Shown one piece after another: positions 22,768-35,000 of a DNA stretch of 64,000 bases. Source of the stretch: Litoditis marina (Eukaryota; Nematoda; Chromadorea; Rhabditida; Rhabditidae); assembly GCA_964036275.1 (NCBI GenBank), contig CAXIWQ010000023.1, positions 62,001 through 126,000 of the forward strand, given 5' to 3'. Under the pieces are notes generated by a model. It made no database searches. It had not been told where the DNA came from and was given only the letters and a program-made list of their open reading frames with translations. The translations under genes and the position numbers were made by a program. Positions within the stretch are counted from its first letter, which is position 1, and every line of letters begins with the position of its first letter.

Positions 22768-24460
22768 TTAGGTTTTCGTAGCTGGGAGCAACAGACTTGA
22801 TAGCCGTATGAATTTTTTTCTGTAGCTGCAAGGCAAAGAGGTAATAACCGCGTTAATTTGTCTTTTGTGGCTGTGCGCCACAGAATAGATTGTCGTATCC
22901 GGTTTTTGTAGCTGGGAGCAACAGACTTGATAGCCGTATGAACTTTTCTCTGTAGCTGCAAGCCAACAAGTCGATAACCGCGATAATTCGTATTTTGTGG
23001 CTGTGCGCCACAGAATAGATTGTCGTATTAGGTTTTTGTAGCTGGGAGCAACAGATTTGATAGCCGTATGAACTGTTCTTTGTAGCTGCAAGGCAAAGAG
23101 TCGATAACCGCGTTAATTCGTATTTTGTGGCTGTGCGCCACAGAATAGATAGTCGTATTAGGTTTTTGTAGCTGGGAGCAACATATTTGATAGCCGTATA
23201 ACCTTTTTCCTGTAGCTGCACGGCAAAGAGTCAATAACCGCGTTAATTTGTCTTTTGTGGCTGTGCGCCACAGAATATAAAGTCGTATTAGGTTTTTGTA
23301 GCTGGGAGCAACAGACTTGATAGCCGTATGAACTTTTTTCTGTAGCTGCAAGGCAAAGAGGTAATAACCGCGTTAATTTGTCTTTTGTGGCTGTGCGCCA
23401 CAGAATAGATTGTCGTATCAGGTTTTTGTAGCTGGGAGCAACAGACTTGATAGCCGTATGAACTTTTTTCTGTAGCTGCAAGGCAAAGAGTCGATAACCG
23501 CGTTATATCGTATTTTGTGGCTGTGTGCCACAGAATAGATAGTTGTATTGGGTTTTTCTAGCTGGGAGCAACATACTTGATAGCCATATAAACTTGTTTC
23601 TGTAGCTGCACGACAAAGAGTCAATAACCGCGTTAATTTGTCTTTTGTGGCTGTGCGCCACAGAATATAAAGTCGTATTAGGTTTTTGTAGCTGGGAGCA
23701 ACAGACTTGATAGCCGTATAAACTTTTTTTCTGTAGCTGCAAGGCAAAGAGGTAATAACCGCGTTAATTTGTCTTTTGTGGCTGTGCGCCACAGAATAGA
23801 TTGTCGTATCAGGTTTTTGTAGCTGGGAGCAACAGACTTGATAGCCGTATGAACTTTTCTCTGTAGCTGCAAGCCAACAAGTCGATAACCGCGATAATTC
23901 GTATTTTGTGGCTGTGCGCCACAGAATAGATTGTCGTATTAGGTTTTTGTAGCTGGGAGCAACAGATTTGATAGCCGTATGAACTGTTCTTTGTAGCTGC
24001 AAGGCAAAGAGTCGATAACCGCGTTAATTCGTATTTTGTGGCTGTGCGCCACAGAATAGATAGTCGTATTAGGTTTTTGTAGCTGGGAGCAACATATTTG
24101 ATAGCCGTATAACCTTTTTTCTGTAGCTGCACGGCAAAGAGTCAATAACCGCGTTAATTTGTCTTTTGTGGCTGTGCGCCACAGAATATAAAGTCGTATT
24201 AGGTTTTTGTAGCTGGGAGCAACAGACTTGATAGCCGTATGAACTTTTTTCTGTAGCTGCAAGGCAAAGAGGTAATAACCGCGTTAATTTGTCTTTTGTG
24301 GCTGTGCGCCACAGAATAGATTGTCGTATCAGGTTTTTGTAGCTGGGAGCAACAGACTTGATAGCCGTATGAACTTTTTTCTGTAGCTGCAAGGCAAAGA
24401 GGTAATAACCGCGTTAATTTGTCTTTTGTGGCTGTGCGCCATAGGATATAAAGTCGTATT
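22768..24460 (+). repeat. Domain transition with 911-bp tandem pair (seven monomers)
   Basis: GAACTGTTCTTTGTAGC occurs at 23070 and 23981, 911 bp apart, and the flanking monomers repeat in the same order. Here the left-domain label TTTTCGTAGCTG ends (last regular copy near 22.78 kb). The right-domain labels GTTGTATTGGGTTTTTC and GCCATATAAAC begin near 23.55 kb, and GTAGCCATGAGC begins near 24.47 kb. No foreign sequence marks the join. Confidence 0.8.
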
Positions 24461-27400
24461 AGGTTTTTGTAGCCATGAGCAACAGACTTGATAGCCGTAT
24501 AAACTTTTTTCTGTAGCTGCAAGGCAAAGAGTCGATAACCGCGTTATATCGTATTTTGTGGCTGTGTGCCACAGAATAGATAGTTGTATTGGGTTTTTCT
24601 AGCTGGGAGCAACATACTTGATAGCCATATAAACTTTTTTCTGTAGCTGCACGGCAAAGAGTCAATAACCGCGTTAATTTGTCTTTTGTGGCTGTGCGCC
24701 ACAGAATATAAAGTCGTATTAGGTTTTTGTAGCTGGGAGCAACAGACTTGATAGCCGTATGAACTTTTTTCTGTAGCTGCAAGGCAAAGAGGTAATAACC
24801 GCGTTAATTTGTCTTTTGTGGCTGTGCGCCACAGAATAGATTGTCGTATCAGGTTTTTGTAGCTGGGAGCAACAGACTTGATAGCCGTATGAACTTTTTT
24901 CTGTAGCTGCAAGGCAAAGAGGTAATAACCGCGTTAATTTGTCTTTTGTGGCTGTGCGCCATAGGATATAAAGTCGTATTAGGTTTTTGTAGCCATGAGC
25001 AACAGACTTGATAGCCGTATAAACTTTTTTCTGTAGCTGCAAGGCAAAGAGTCGATAACCGCGTTATATCGTATTTTGTGGCTGTGTGCCACAGAATAGA
25101 TAGTTGTATTGGGTTTTTCTAGCTGGGAGCAACATACTTGATAGCCATATAAACTTTTTTCTGTAGCTGCACGGCAAAGAGTCAATAACCGCGTTAATTT
25201 GTCTTTTGTGGCTGTGCGCCACAGAATATAAAGTCGTATTAGGTTTTTGTAGCTGGGAGCAACATACTTGATAGCCGTATAAACTTTTTTTCTGTAGCTG
25301 CAAGGCAAAGAGGTAAAAACCGCGTTAATTTGTCTTTTGTGGCTGTGCGCCACAGAATATAAAGTCGTATTAGGTTTTTGTAGCTGGGAGCAACAGATTT
25401 GATAGCCGTATGAAATGTTCTCTGTAACTGCAAGGCAAAGAGTCAATAACCGCGTTAATTTGTATTTTGTGGCTGTGCGCCACAGAATATAAAGTCGTAT
25501 TATGTTTTTGTAGTTGGAAGCAACAGACTTGATAGCCGTATGATTTTTTTTTTGTAGCTGCAAGTCAAAATGTCAATAACCGCGTTAATTCGTCTTTGTG
25601 GCTGTGCGCCTCAGAATAGATTGTCGTATTAGGTTTTTGTAGCTGGGAGCAACAGATTTGATAGCCGTATGAAATGTTCTCTGTAACTGCGAGGCAAAGA
25701 GTCAATAACCGCGTTAATTCGTCTTTTGTGGCTGTGCGCCACAGAATATATAGTCGTATTAGGTTTTTGTAGCTGGGAGCAACAAACTTGATAGCCGTAT
25801 GAACTTTTCTCTGTAGCTGCAAGCCAACAAGTCGATAACCGCGATAATTTGTATTTTGTGGCTGTGCGCCACAGAATAGATTGTCGTATTAGGTTTTTGT
25901 AGCTGGGAGCAACAGATTTGATAGCCGTATGAACTGTTCTCTGTAGCTGCAAGGCAAAGAGTCGATAACCGCGTCAATTCGTATTTTGTGGCTGTGCGCC
26001 ACAGAATAGATAGTCGTATTAGGTTGTTGTAGCTGGGAGCAACATACTTGGTAGCCGTATAACCTTTTTCCTGTAGCTGCACGGCAAAGAGTCAATAACC
26101 GCGTTAATTTGTCTTTTGTGGCTGTGCGCCACAGAATAGATTGTCGTATTAGGTTTTTGTAGCTGGGAGCAACAGATTTGATAGCCGTATGAAATATTCT
26201 CTGTAACTGCGAGGCAAAGAGTCAATAACCGCGTTAATTCGTCTTTTGTGGCTGTGCGCCACAGAATATATAGTCGTATTAGGTTTTTGTAGCTGGGAGC
26301 AACAGACTTGATAGCCGTATGAACTGTTCTCTGTAGCTGCAAGGCAAAGAGTCGATAACCGCGTTAATTCGTATTTTGTGGCTGTGCGCCACAGAATAGA
26401 TAGTCGTATTAGGTTTTTTTAGCTGGGAGCAACATACTTGATAGCCGTATAACCTTTTTCCTGTAGCTGCACGGCAAAGAACCAATAACCGCGTTAATTT
26501 TTCTTTTGTAACTGTGCGCCACAGAATATAGAGTCGTATTAGGTTTTCGTAGCTGGGAGCAACAGACTTGATAGCCGTATGAATTTTTTTCTGTAGCTGC
26601 AAGGCAAAGAGGTAATAACCGCGTTAATTTGTCTTTTGTGGCTGTGCGCCACAGAATAGATTGTCGTATCAGGTTTTTGTAGCTGGGAGCAACAGACTTG
26701 ATAGCCGTACGAACTTTTCTCTGTAGCTGCAAGCCAACAAGTCGATAACCGCGATAATTCGTATTTTGTGGCTGTGCGCCACAGAATAGATTGTCGTATT
26801 AGGTTTTTGTAGCTGGGAGCAACAGATTTGATAGCCGTATGAACTGTTCTCTGTAGCTGCAAGGCAAAGAGTCGATAACCGCGTTAATTCGTATTTTGTG
26901 GCTGTGCGCCACAGAATAGATAGTCGTATTAGGTTTTTGTAGCTGGGAGCAACATATTTGATAGCCGTATAACCTTTTTCCTGTAGCTGCACGGCAAAGA
27001 GTCAATAACCGCGTTAATTTGTCTTTTGGGGCTGTGCGCCACAGAATATAAAGTCGTATTAGGTTTTTGTAGCTGGGAGCAACAGACTTGATAGCCGTAT
27101 GAACTTTTTTCTGTAGCTGCAAGGCAAAGAGGTAATAACCGCGTTAATTTGTCTTTTGTGGCTGTGCGCCACAGAATAGATTGTCGTATCAGGTTTTTGT
27201 AGCTGGGAGCAACAGACTTGATAGCCGTATGAACTTTTTTCTGTAGCTGCAAGGCAAAGAGTCGATAACCGCGTTATATCGTATTTTGTGGCTGTGTGCC
27301 ACAGAATAGATAGTTGTATTGGGTTTTTCTAGCTGGGAGCAACATACTTGATAGCCATATAAACTTGTTTCTGTAGCTGCACGACAAAGAGTCAATAACC

Positions 27401-30250
27401 GCGTTAATTTGTCTTTTGTGGCTGTGCGCCACAGAATATAAAGTCGTATTAGGTTTTTGTAGCTGGGAGCAACAGACTTGATAGCCGTATAAACTTTTTT
27501 TCTGTAGCTGCAAGGCAAAGAGGTAATAACCGCGTTAATTTGTCTTTTGTGGCTGTGCGCCACAGAATAGATTGTCGTATCAGGTTTTTGTAGCTGGGAG
27601 CAACAGACTTGATAGCCGTATGAACTTTTCTCTGTAGCTGCAAGCCAACAAGTCGATAACCGCGATAATTCGTATTTTGTGGCTGTGCGCCACAGAATAG
27701 ATTGTCGTATTAGGTTTTTGTAGCTGGGAGCAACAGATTTGATAGCCGTATGAACTGTTCTTTGTAGCTGCAAGGCAAAGAGTCGATAACCGCGTTAATT
27801 CGTATTTTGTGGCTGTGCGCCACAGAATAGATAGTCGTATTAGGTTTTTGTAGCTGGGAGCAACATATTTGATAGCCGTATAACCTTTTTTCTGTAGCTG
27901 CACGGCAAAGAGTCAATAACCGCGTTAATTTGTCTTTTGTGGCTGTGCGCCACAGAATATAAAGTCGTATTAGGTTTTTGTAGCTGGGAGCAACAGACTT
28001 GATAGCCGTATGAACTTTTTTCTGTAGCTGCAAGGCAAAGAGGTAATAACCGCGTTAATTTGTCTTTTGTGGCTGTGCGCCACAGAATAGATTGTCGTAT
28101 CAGGTTTTTGTAGCTGGGAGCAACAGACTTGATAGCCGTATGAACTTTTTTCTGTAGCTGCAAGGCAAAGAGGTAATAACCGCGTTAATTTGTCTTTTGT
28201 GGCTGTGCGCCATAGGATATAAAGTCGTATTAGGTTTTTGTAGCCATGAGCAACAGACTTGATAGCCGTATAAACTTTTTTCTGTAGCTGCAAGGCAAAG
28301 AGTCGATAACCGCGTTATATCGTATTTTGTGGCTGTGTGCCACAGAATAGATAGTTGTATTGGGTTTTTCTAGCTGGGAGCAACATACTTGATAGCCATA
28401 TAAACTTTTTTCTGTAGCTGCACGGCAAAGAGTCAATAACCGCGTTAATTTGTCTTTTGTGGCTGTGCGCCACAGAATATAAAGTCGTATTAGGTTTTTG
28501 TAGCTGGGAGCAACATACTTGATAGCCGTATAAACTTTTTTTCTGTAGCTGCAAGGCAAAGAGGTAAAAACCGCGTTAATTTGTCTTTTGTGGCTGTGCG
28601 CCACAGAATATAAAGTCGTATTAGGTTTTTGTAGCTGGGAGCAACAGATTTGATAGCCGTATGAAATGTTCTCTGTAACTGCAAGGCAAAGAGTCAATAA
28701 CCGCGTTAATTTGTATTTTGTGGCTGTGCGCCACAGAATATAAAGTCGTATTATGTTTTTGTAGTTGGAAGCAACAGACTTGATAGCCGTATGATTTTTT
28801 TTTTGTAGCTGCAAGTCAAAATGTCAATAACCGCGTTAATTCGTCTTTGTGGCTGTGCGCCTCAGAATAGATTGTCGTATTAGGTTTTTGTAGCTGGGAG
28901 CAACAGATTTGATAGCCGTATGAAATGTTCTCTGTAACTGCGAGGCAAAGAGTCAATAACCGCGTTAATTCGTCTTTTGTGGCTGTGCGCCACAGAATAT
29001 ATAGTCGTATTAGGTTTTTGTAGCTGGGAGCAACAAACTTGATAGCCGTATGAACTTTTCTCTGTAGCTGCAAGCCAACAAGTCGATAACCGCGATAATT
29101 TGTATTTTGTGGCTGTGCGCCACAGAATAGATTGTCGTATTAGGTTTTTGTAGCTGGGAGCAACAGATTTGATAGCCGTATGAACTGTTCTCTGTAGCTG
29201 CAAGGCAAAGAGTCGATAACCGCGTCAATTCGTATTTTGTGGCTGTGCGCCACATAATAGATAGTCGTATTAGGTTTTTGTAGCTGGGAGCAACATACTT
29301 GGTAGCCGTATAACCTTTTTCCTGTAGCTGCACGGCAAAGAGTCAATAACCGCGTTAATTTGTCTTTTGTGGCTGTGCGCCACAGAATAGATTGTCGTAT
29401 TAGGTTTTTGTAGCTGGGAGCAACAGATTTGATAGCCGTATGAAATATTCTCTGTAACTGCGAGGCAAAGAGTCAATAACCGCGTTAATTCGTCTTTTGT
29501 GGCTGTGCGCCACAGAATATATAGTCGTATTAGGTTTTTGTAGCTGGGAGCAACAGACTTGATAGCCGTATGAACTGTTCTCTGTAGCTGCAAGGCAAAG
29601 AGTCGATAACCGCGTTAATTCGTATTTTGTGGCTGTGCGCCACAGAATAGATAGTCGTATTAGGTTTTTTTAGCTGGGAGCAACATACTTGATAGCCGTA
29701 TAACCTTTTTCCTGTAGCTGCACGGCAAAGAGTCAATAACCGCGTTAATTTTTCTTTTGTAACTGTGCGCCACAGAATATAGAGTCGTATTAGGTTTTCG
29801 TAGCTGGGAGCAACAGACTTGATAGCCGTATGAATTTTTTTCTGTAGCTGCAAGGCAAAGAGGTAATAACCGCGTTAATTTGTCTTTTGTGGCTGTGCGC
29901 CACAGAATAGATTGTCGTATCAGGTTTTTGTAGCTGGGAGCAACAGACTTGATAGCCGTACGAACTTTTCTCTGTAGCTGCAAGCCAACAAGTCGATAAC
30001 CGCGATAATTCGTATTTTGTGGCTGTGCGCCACAGAATAGATTGTCGTATTAGGTTTTTGTAGCTGGGAGCAACAGATTTGATAGCCGTATGAACTGTTC
30101 TCTGTAGCTGCAAGGCAAAGAGTCGATAACCGCGTTAATTCGTATTTTGTGGCTGTGCGCCACAGAATAGATAGTCGTATTAGGTTTTTGTAGCTGGGAG
30201 CAACATATTTGATAGCCGTATAACCTTTTTCCTGTAGCTGCACGGCAAAG
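23418..30250 (+). repeat. 3,251/3,771-bp higher-order repeat, two copies
   Basis: 23.42-24.46 kb matches 27.19-28.23 kb at an offset of 3,771 bp. 24.72-26.93 kb matches 27.97-30.18 kb at 3,251 bp. The 520-bp difference is the extra four-monomer unit in copy 1. Shared private markers include GAACTGTTCTTTG (23981, 27752), the stem-altering GCGCCTCAGAATAG (near 25608 and 28859), the two AAAATGTC sites (25567, 28818) and TTGTAACTGTGCGCC. 3,251 bp is 25 monomers plus 1 bp. Copies differ by scattered substitutions only. Confidence 0.85.
24199..25238 (+). repeat. 520-bp tandem pair (four monomers)
   Basis: AGCCATGAGC at 24471 and 24991 and the rare GCGCCATAGGATATAAAG just before each are exactly 520 bp apart. 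All four monomers of the unit repeat. The related block 3.25-3.77 kb downstream has only one copy of this unit, so the pair is a local gain in this copy or a loss in the other. Confidence 0.85.
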
Positions 30251-31089
30251 AGTCAATAACCGCGTTAATTTGTCTTTTGGGGCTGTGCGCCACAGAATAT
30301 AAAGTCGTATTAGGTTTTTGTAGCTGGGAGCAACAGACTTGATAGCCGTATGAACTGTTCTCTGTAGCTGCAAGGCAAAGAGTCGATAACCGCGTTAATT
30401 CGTATTTTGTGGCTGTGCGCCACAGAATAGATAGTCGTATTAGGTTTTTTTAGCTGGGAGCAACATACTTGATAGCCGTATAACCTTTTTCCTGTAGCTG
30501 CACGGCAAAGAGTCAATAACCGCGTTAATTTTTCTTTTGTAACTGTGCGCCACAGAATATAGAGTCGTATTAGGTTTTCGTAGCTGGGAGCAACAGACTT
30601 GATAGCCGTATGAATTTTTTTCTGTAGCTGCAAGGCAAAGAGGTAATAACCGCGTTAATTTGTCTTTTGTGGCTGTGCGCCACAGAATAGATTGTCGTAT
30701 CAGGTTTTTGTAGCTGGGAGCAACAGACTTGATAGCCGTACGAACTTTTCTCTGTAGCTGCAAGCCAACAAGTCGATAACCGCGATAATTCGTATTTTGT
30801 GGCTGTGCGCCACAGAATAGATTGTCGTATTAGGTTTTTGTAGCTGGGAGCAACAGATTTGATAGCCGTATGAACTGTTCTCTGTAGCTGCAAGGCAAAG
30901 AGTCGATAACCGCGTTAATTCGTATTTTGTGGCTGTGCGCCACAGAATAGATAGTCGTATTAGGTTTTTGTAGCTGGGAGCAACATATTTGATAGCCGTA
31001 TAACCTTTTTCCTGTAGCTGCACGGCAAAGAGTCAATAACCGCGTTAATTTGTCTTTTGGGGCTGTGCGCCACAGAATATAAAGTCGTA
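29530..31089 (+). repeat. 780-bp tandem pair inside copy 2 (six monomers)
   Basis: 29530-30309 and 30310-31089 carry the same six monomers, including TTTTTCTTTTGTAACTG (near 29750 and 30530), the left-domain-like TTTTCGTAGCTG, CCGTACGAAC and TTTTGGGGCTG. The corresponding place in copy 1 (26.28-27.06 kb) has one unit. This six-mer is different in class order from the 780-bp six-mer at 49-57 kb. Confidence 0.83.
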
Positions 31090-32000
31090 TTAGGTTTTTG
31101 TAGCTGGGAGCAACAGACTTGATAGCCGTATGAACTTTTTTCTGTAGCTGCAAGGCAAAGAGGTAATAACCGCGTTAATTTGTCTTTTGTGGCTGTGCGC
31201 CACAGAATAGATTGTCGTATCAGGTTTTTGTAGCTGGGAGCAACAGACTTGATAGCCGTATGAACTTTTTTTCTGTAGCTGCAAGGCAAAGAGGTAATAA
31301 CCGCGTTAATTTGTCTTTTGTGGCTGTGCGCCATAGGATATAAAGTCGTATTAGGTTTTTGTAGCCATGAGCAACAGACTTGATAGCCGTATAAACTTTT
31401 TTTTGTAGCTGCAAGGCAAAGAGTCGATAACCGCGTTATATCGTATTTTGTGGCTGTGTGCCACATAATAGATAGTTGTATTGGGTTTTTCTAGCTGGGA
31501 GCAACATACTTGATAGCCATATAAACTTTTTTCTGTAGCTGCACGGCAAAGAGTCAATAACCGCGTTAATTTGTCTTTTGTGGCTGTGCGCCACAGAATA
31601 TAAAGTCGTATTAGGTTTTTGTAGCTGGGAGCAACAGACTTGATAGCCGTATAAACTTTTTTTCTGTAGCTGCAAGGCAAAGAGATAATAACCGCGTTAA
31701 TTTGTCTTTTGTGGCTGTGCGCCACAGAATATAAAGTCGTATTAGGTTTTTGTAGCTGGGAGCAACAGATTTGATAGCCGTATGGAATGTTCTCTGTAAC
31801 TGCAAGGCAAAGAGTCAATAACCGCGTTAATTTGTATTTTGTGGCTGTGCGCCACAGAATATAAAGTCGTATTATGTTTTTGTAGTTGGAAGCAACAGAC
31901 TTGATAGCCGTATGATTTTTTTTTTGTAGCTGCAAGTCAAAATGTCAATAACCGCGTTAATTCGTCTTTGTGGCTGTGCGCCACAGAATAGATTGTCGTA
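31090..32000 (+). repeat. Link block matching 28.2-29.1 kb (offset 3,121 bp)
   Basis: Monomer order from about 31.35 kb follows that from about 28.23 kb at 3,121 bp (24 monomers plus 1 bp), one monomer less than the neighbouring 3,251-bp period. Private changes include GCCACATAATAGATAG near 31461 and GTATGGAATGTTC near 31781. AAAATGTC is at 31939. Confidence 0.72.
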
Positions 32001-35000
32001 TTAGGTTTTTGTAGCTGGGAGCAACAGATTTGATAGCCGTATGAAATGTTCTCTGTAACTGCGAGGCAAAGAGTCAATAACCGCGTTAATTCGTCTTTTG
32101 TGGCTGTGCGCCACAGAATATATAGTCGTATTAGGTTTTTGTAGCTGGGAGCAACAGACTTGATAGCCGTATGAACTTTTCTCTGTAGCTGCAAGCCAAC
32201 AAGTCGATAACCGCGATAATTTGTATTTTGTGGCTGTGCGCCACAGAATAGATTGTCGTATTAGGTTTTTGTAGCTGGGAGCAACAGATTTGATAGCCGT
32301 ATGAACTGTTCTCTGTAGCTGCAAGGCAAAGAGTCGATAACCGCGTCAATTCGTATTTTGTGGCTGTGCGCCACAGAATAGATAGTCGTATTAGGTTTTT
32401 GTAGCTGGGAGCAACATACTTGGTAGCCGTATAACCTTTTTCCTGTAGCTGCACGGCAAAGAGTCAATAACCGCGTTAATTTGTCTTTTGTGGCTGTGCG
32501 CCACAGAATATGAAGTCGTATTAGGTTTTTGTAGCTGGGAGCAACAGACTTGATGGCCGTATGAACTTTTTTCTGTAGCTGCAAGGCAAAGAAGTAATAA
32601 CCGCGTTAATTTGTCTTTTGTGGCTGTGCGCCACAGAATATATTGTCGTATCAGGTTTTTGTAGCTGGGAGCAACAGACTTGATAGCCGTATGAACTTTT
32701 CTCTGTAGCTGCAAGCCAACAAGTCGATAACCGCGATATTTCGTGTTTTGTGGCTGTGCGCCACAGAATAGATTGTCGTATTAGGTTTTTGTAGCTGGGA
32801 GCGACAGATTTGATAGCCGTATGAACTGTTCTCTGTAGCTGCAAGGCAAAGAGTCGATAACCGCGTTAATTCGTATTTTGTGGCTGTGCGCCACAGAATA
32901 GATAGTCGTATTAGGTTTTTGTAGCTGGGAGCAACATATTTGATAGCCGTATAACCTTTTTCCTGTAGCTGCACGGCAAAGAGTCAATAACCGCGTTAAT
33001 TTGTCTTTTGGGGCTGTGCGCCACAGAATATAAAGTCGTATTAGGTTTTTGTAGCTGGGAGCAACAGACTTGATAGCCGTATGAACTTTTTTCTGTAGCT
33101 GCAAGGCAAAGAGGTAATAACCGCTTTAATTTGTCTTTTGTGGCTGTGCGCCACAGGATATAAAGTCGTATTAGGTTTTTGTAGCCATGAGCAACAGACT
33201 TGATAGCCGTATGAACTTTTTTTCTGTAGCTGCAAGGCAAAGAGGTAATAACCGCGTTATATCGTATTTTGTGGCTGTGTGCCACAGAATAGATAGTTGT
33301 ATTGGGTTTTTCTAGCTGGGAGCAACATACTTGATAGCCATATAAACTTTTTTCTGTAGCTGCACGGCAAAGAGTCAATAACCGCGTTAATTTGTATTTT
33401 GTGGCTGTGCGCCACAGAATATAAAGTCGTATTAGGTTTTTGTAGCTGGGAGCAACAGACTTGATAGCCGTATAAACTTTTTTTTCTGTAGCTGCAAGGC
33501 AAAGAGGTAATAACCGCGTTAATTTGTCTTTTGTGGCTGTGCGCCACAGAATATAAAGTCGTATTAGGTTTTTGTAGCTGGGAGCAACAGATTTGATAGC
33601 CGTATGAAATGTTCTCTGTAACTGCAAGGCAAAGAGTCAATAACCGCGTTAATTTGTATTTTGTGGCTGTGCGCCACAGAATATAAAGTCGTATTATGTT
33701 TTTGTAGTTGGAAGCAACAGACTTGATAGCCGTATGATTTTTTTTTGTAGCTGCAAGTCAAAATGTCAATAACCGCGTTAATTCGTCTTTGTGGCTGTGC
33801 GCCACAGAATATATTGTCGTATTAGGTTTTTGTAGCTGGGAGCAACAGATTTGATAGCCGTATGAAATGTTCTCTGTAACTGCGAGGCAAAGAGTCAATA
33901 ACCGCGTTAATTCGTCTTTTGTGGCTGTGCGCCACAGAATATATAGTCGTATTAGGTTTTTGTAGCTGGGAGCAACAGACTTGATAGCCGTATGAACTTT
34001 TCTCTGTAGCTGCAAGCCAACAAGTCGATAACCGCGATAATTTGTATTTTGTGGCTGTGCGCCACAGAATAGATTGTCGTATTAGGTTTTTGTAGCTGGG
34101 AGCAACAGATTTGATAGCCGTATGAACTGTTCTCTGTAGCTGCAAGGCAAAGAGTCGATAACCGCGTCAATTCGTATTTTGTGGCTGTGCGCCACAGAAT
34201 AGATAGTCGTATTAGGTTTTTGTAGCTGGGAGCAACATACTTGGTAGCCGTATAACCTTTTTCCTGTAGCTGCACGGCAAAGAGTCAATAACCGCGTTAA
34301 TTTGTCTTTTGTGGCTGTGCGCCACAGAATAGATTGTCGTATCAGGTTTTTGTAGCTGGGAGCAACAGACTTGATAGCCGTATGAACTTTTCTCTGTAGC
34401 TGCAAGCCAACAAGTCGATAACCGCGATATTTCGTGTTTTGTGGCTGTGCGCCACAGAATAGATTGTCGTATTAGGTTTTTGTAGCTGGGAGCAACAGAT
34501 TTGATAGCCGTATGAACTGTTCTCTGTAGCTGCAAGGCAAAGAGTCGATAACCGCGTTAATTCGTATTTTGTGGCTGTGCGCCACAGAATAGATAGTCGT
34601 ATCAGGTTTTTGTAGCTGGGAGCAACATACTTGATAGCCGTATAACCTTTTTCCTGTAGCTGCACGGCAAAGAGTCAATAACCGCGTTAATTTGTGTCTT
34701 TTGTGGCTGTGCGCCACAGAATATAAAGTCGTATTAGGTTTTTGTAGCTGGGAGCAACAGATTTGATAGCCGTATGAAATGTTCTCTGTAACTGCGAGGC
34801 AAAGAGTCAATAACCGCGTTAATTCGTCTTTTGTGGCTGTGCGCCACAGAATATATAGTCGTATTAGGTTTTTGTAGCTGGGAGCAACAGACTTGATAGC
34901 CGTATGAACTTTTCTCTGTAGCTGCAAGCCAACAAGTCGATAACCGCGATAATTTGTATTTTGTGGCTGTGCGCCACAGAATAGATTGTCGTATTAGGTT

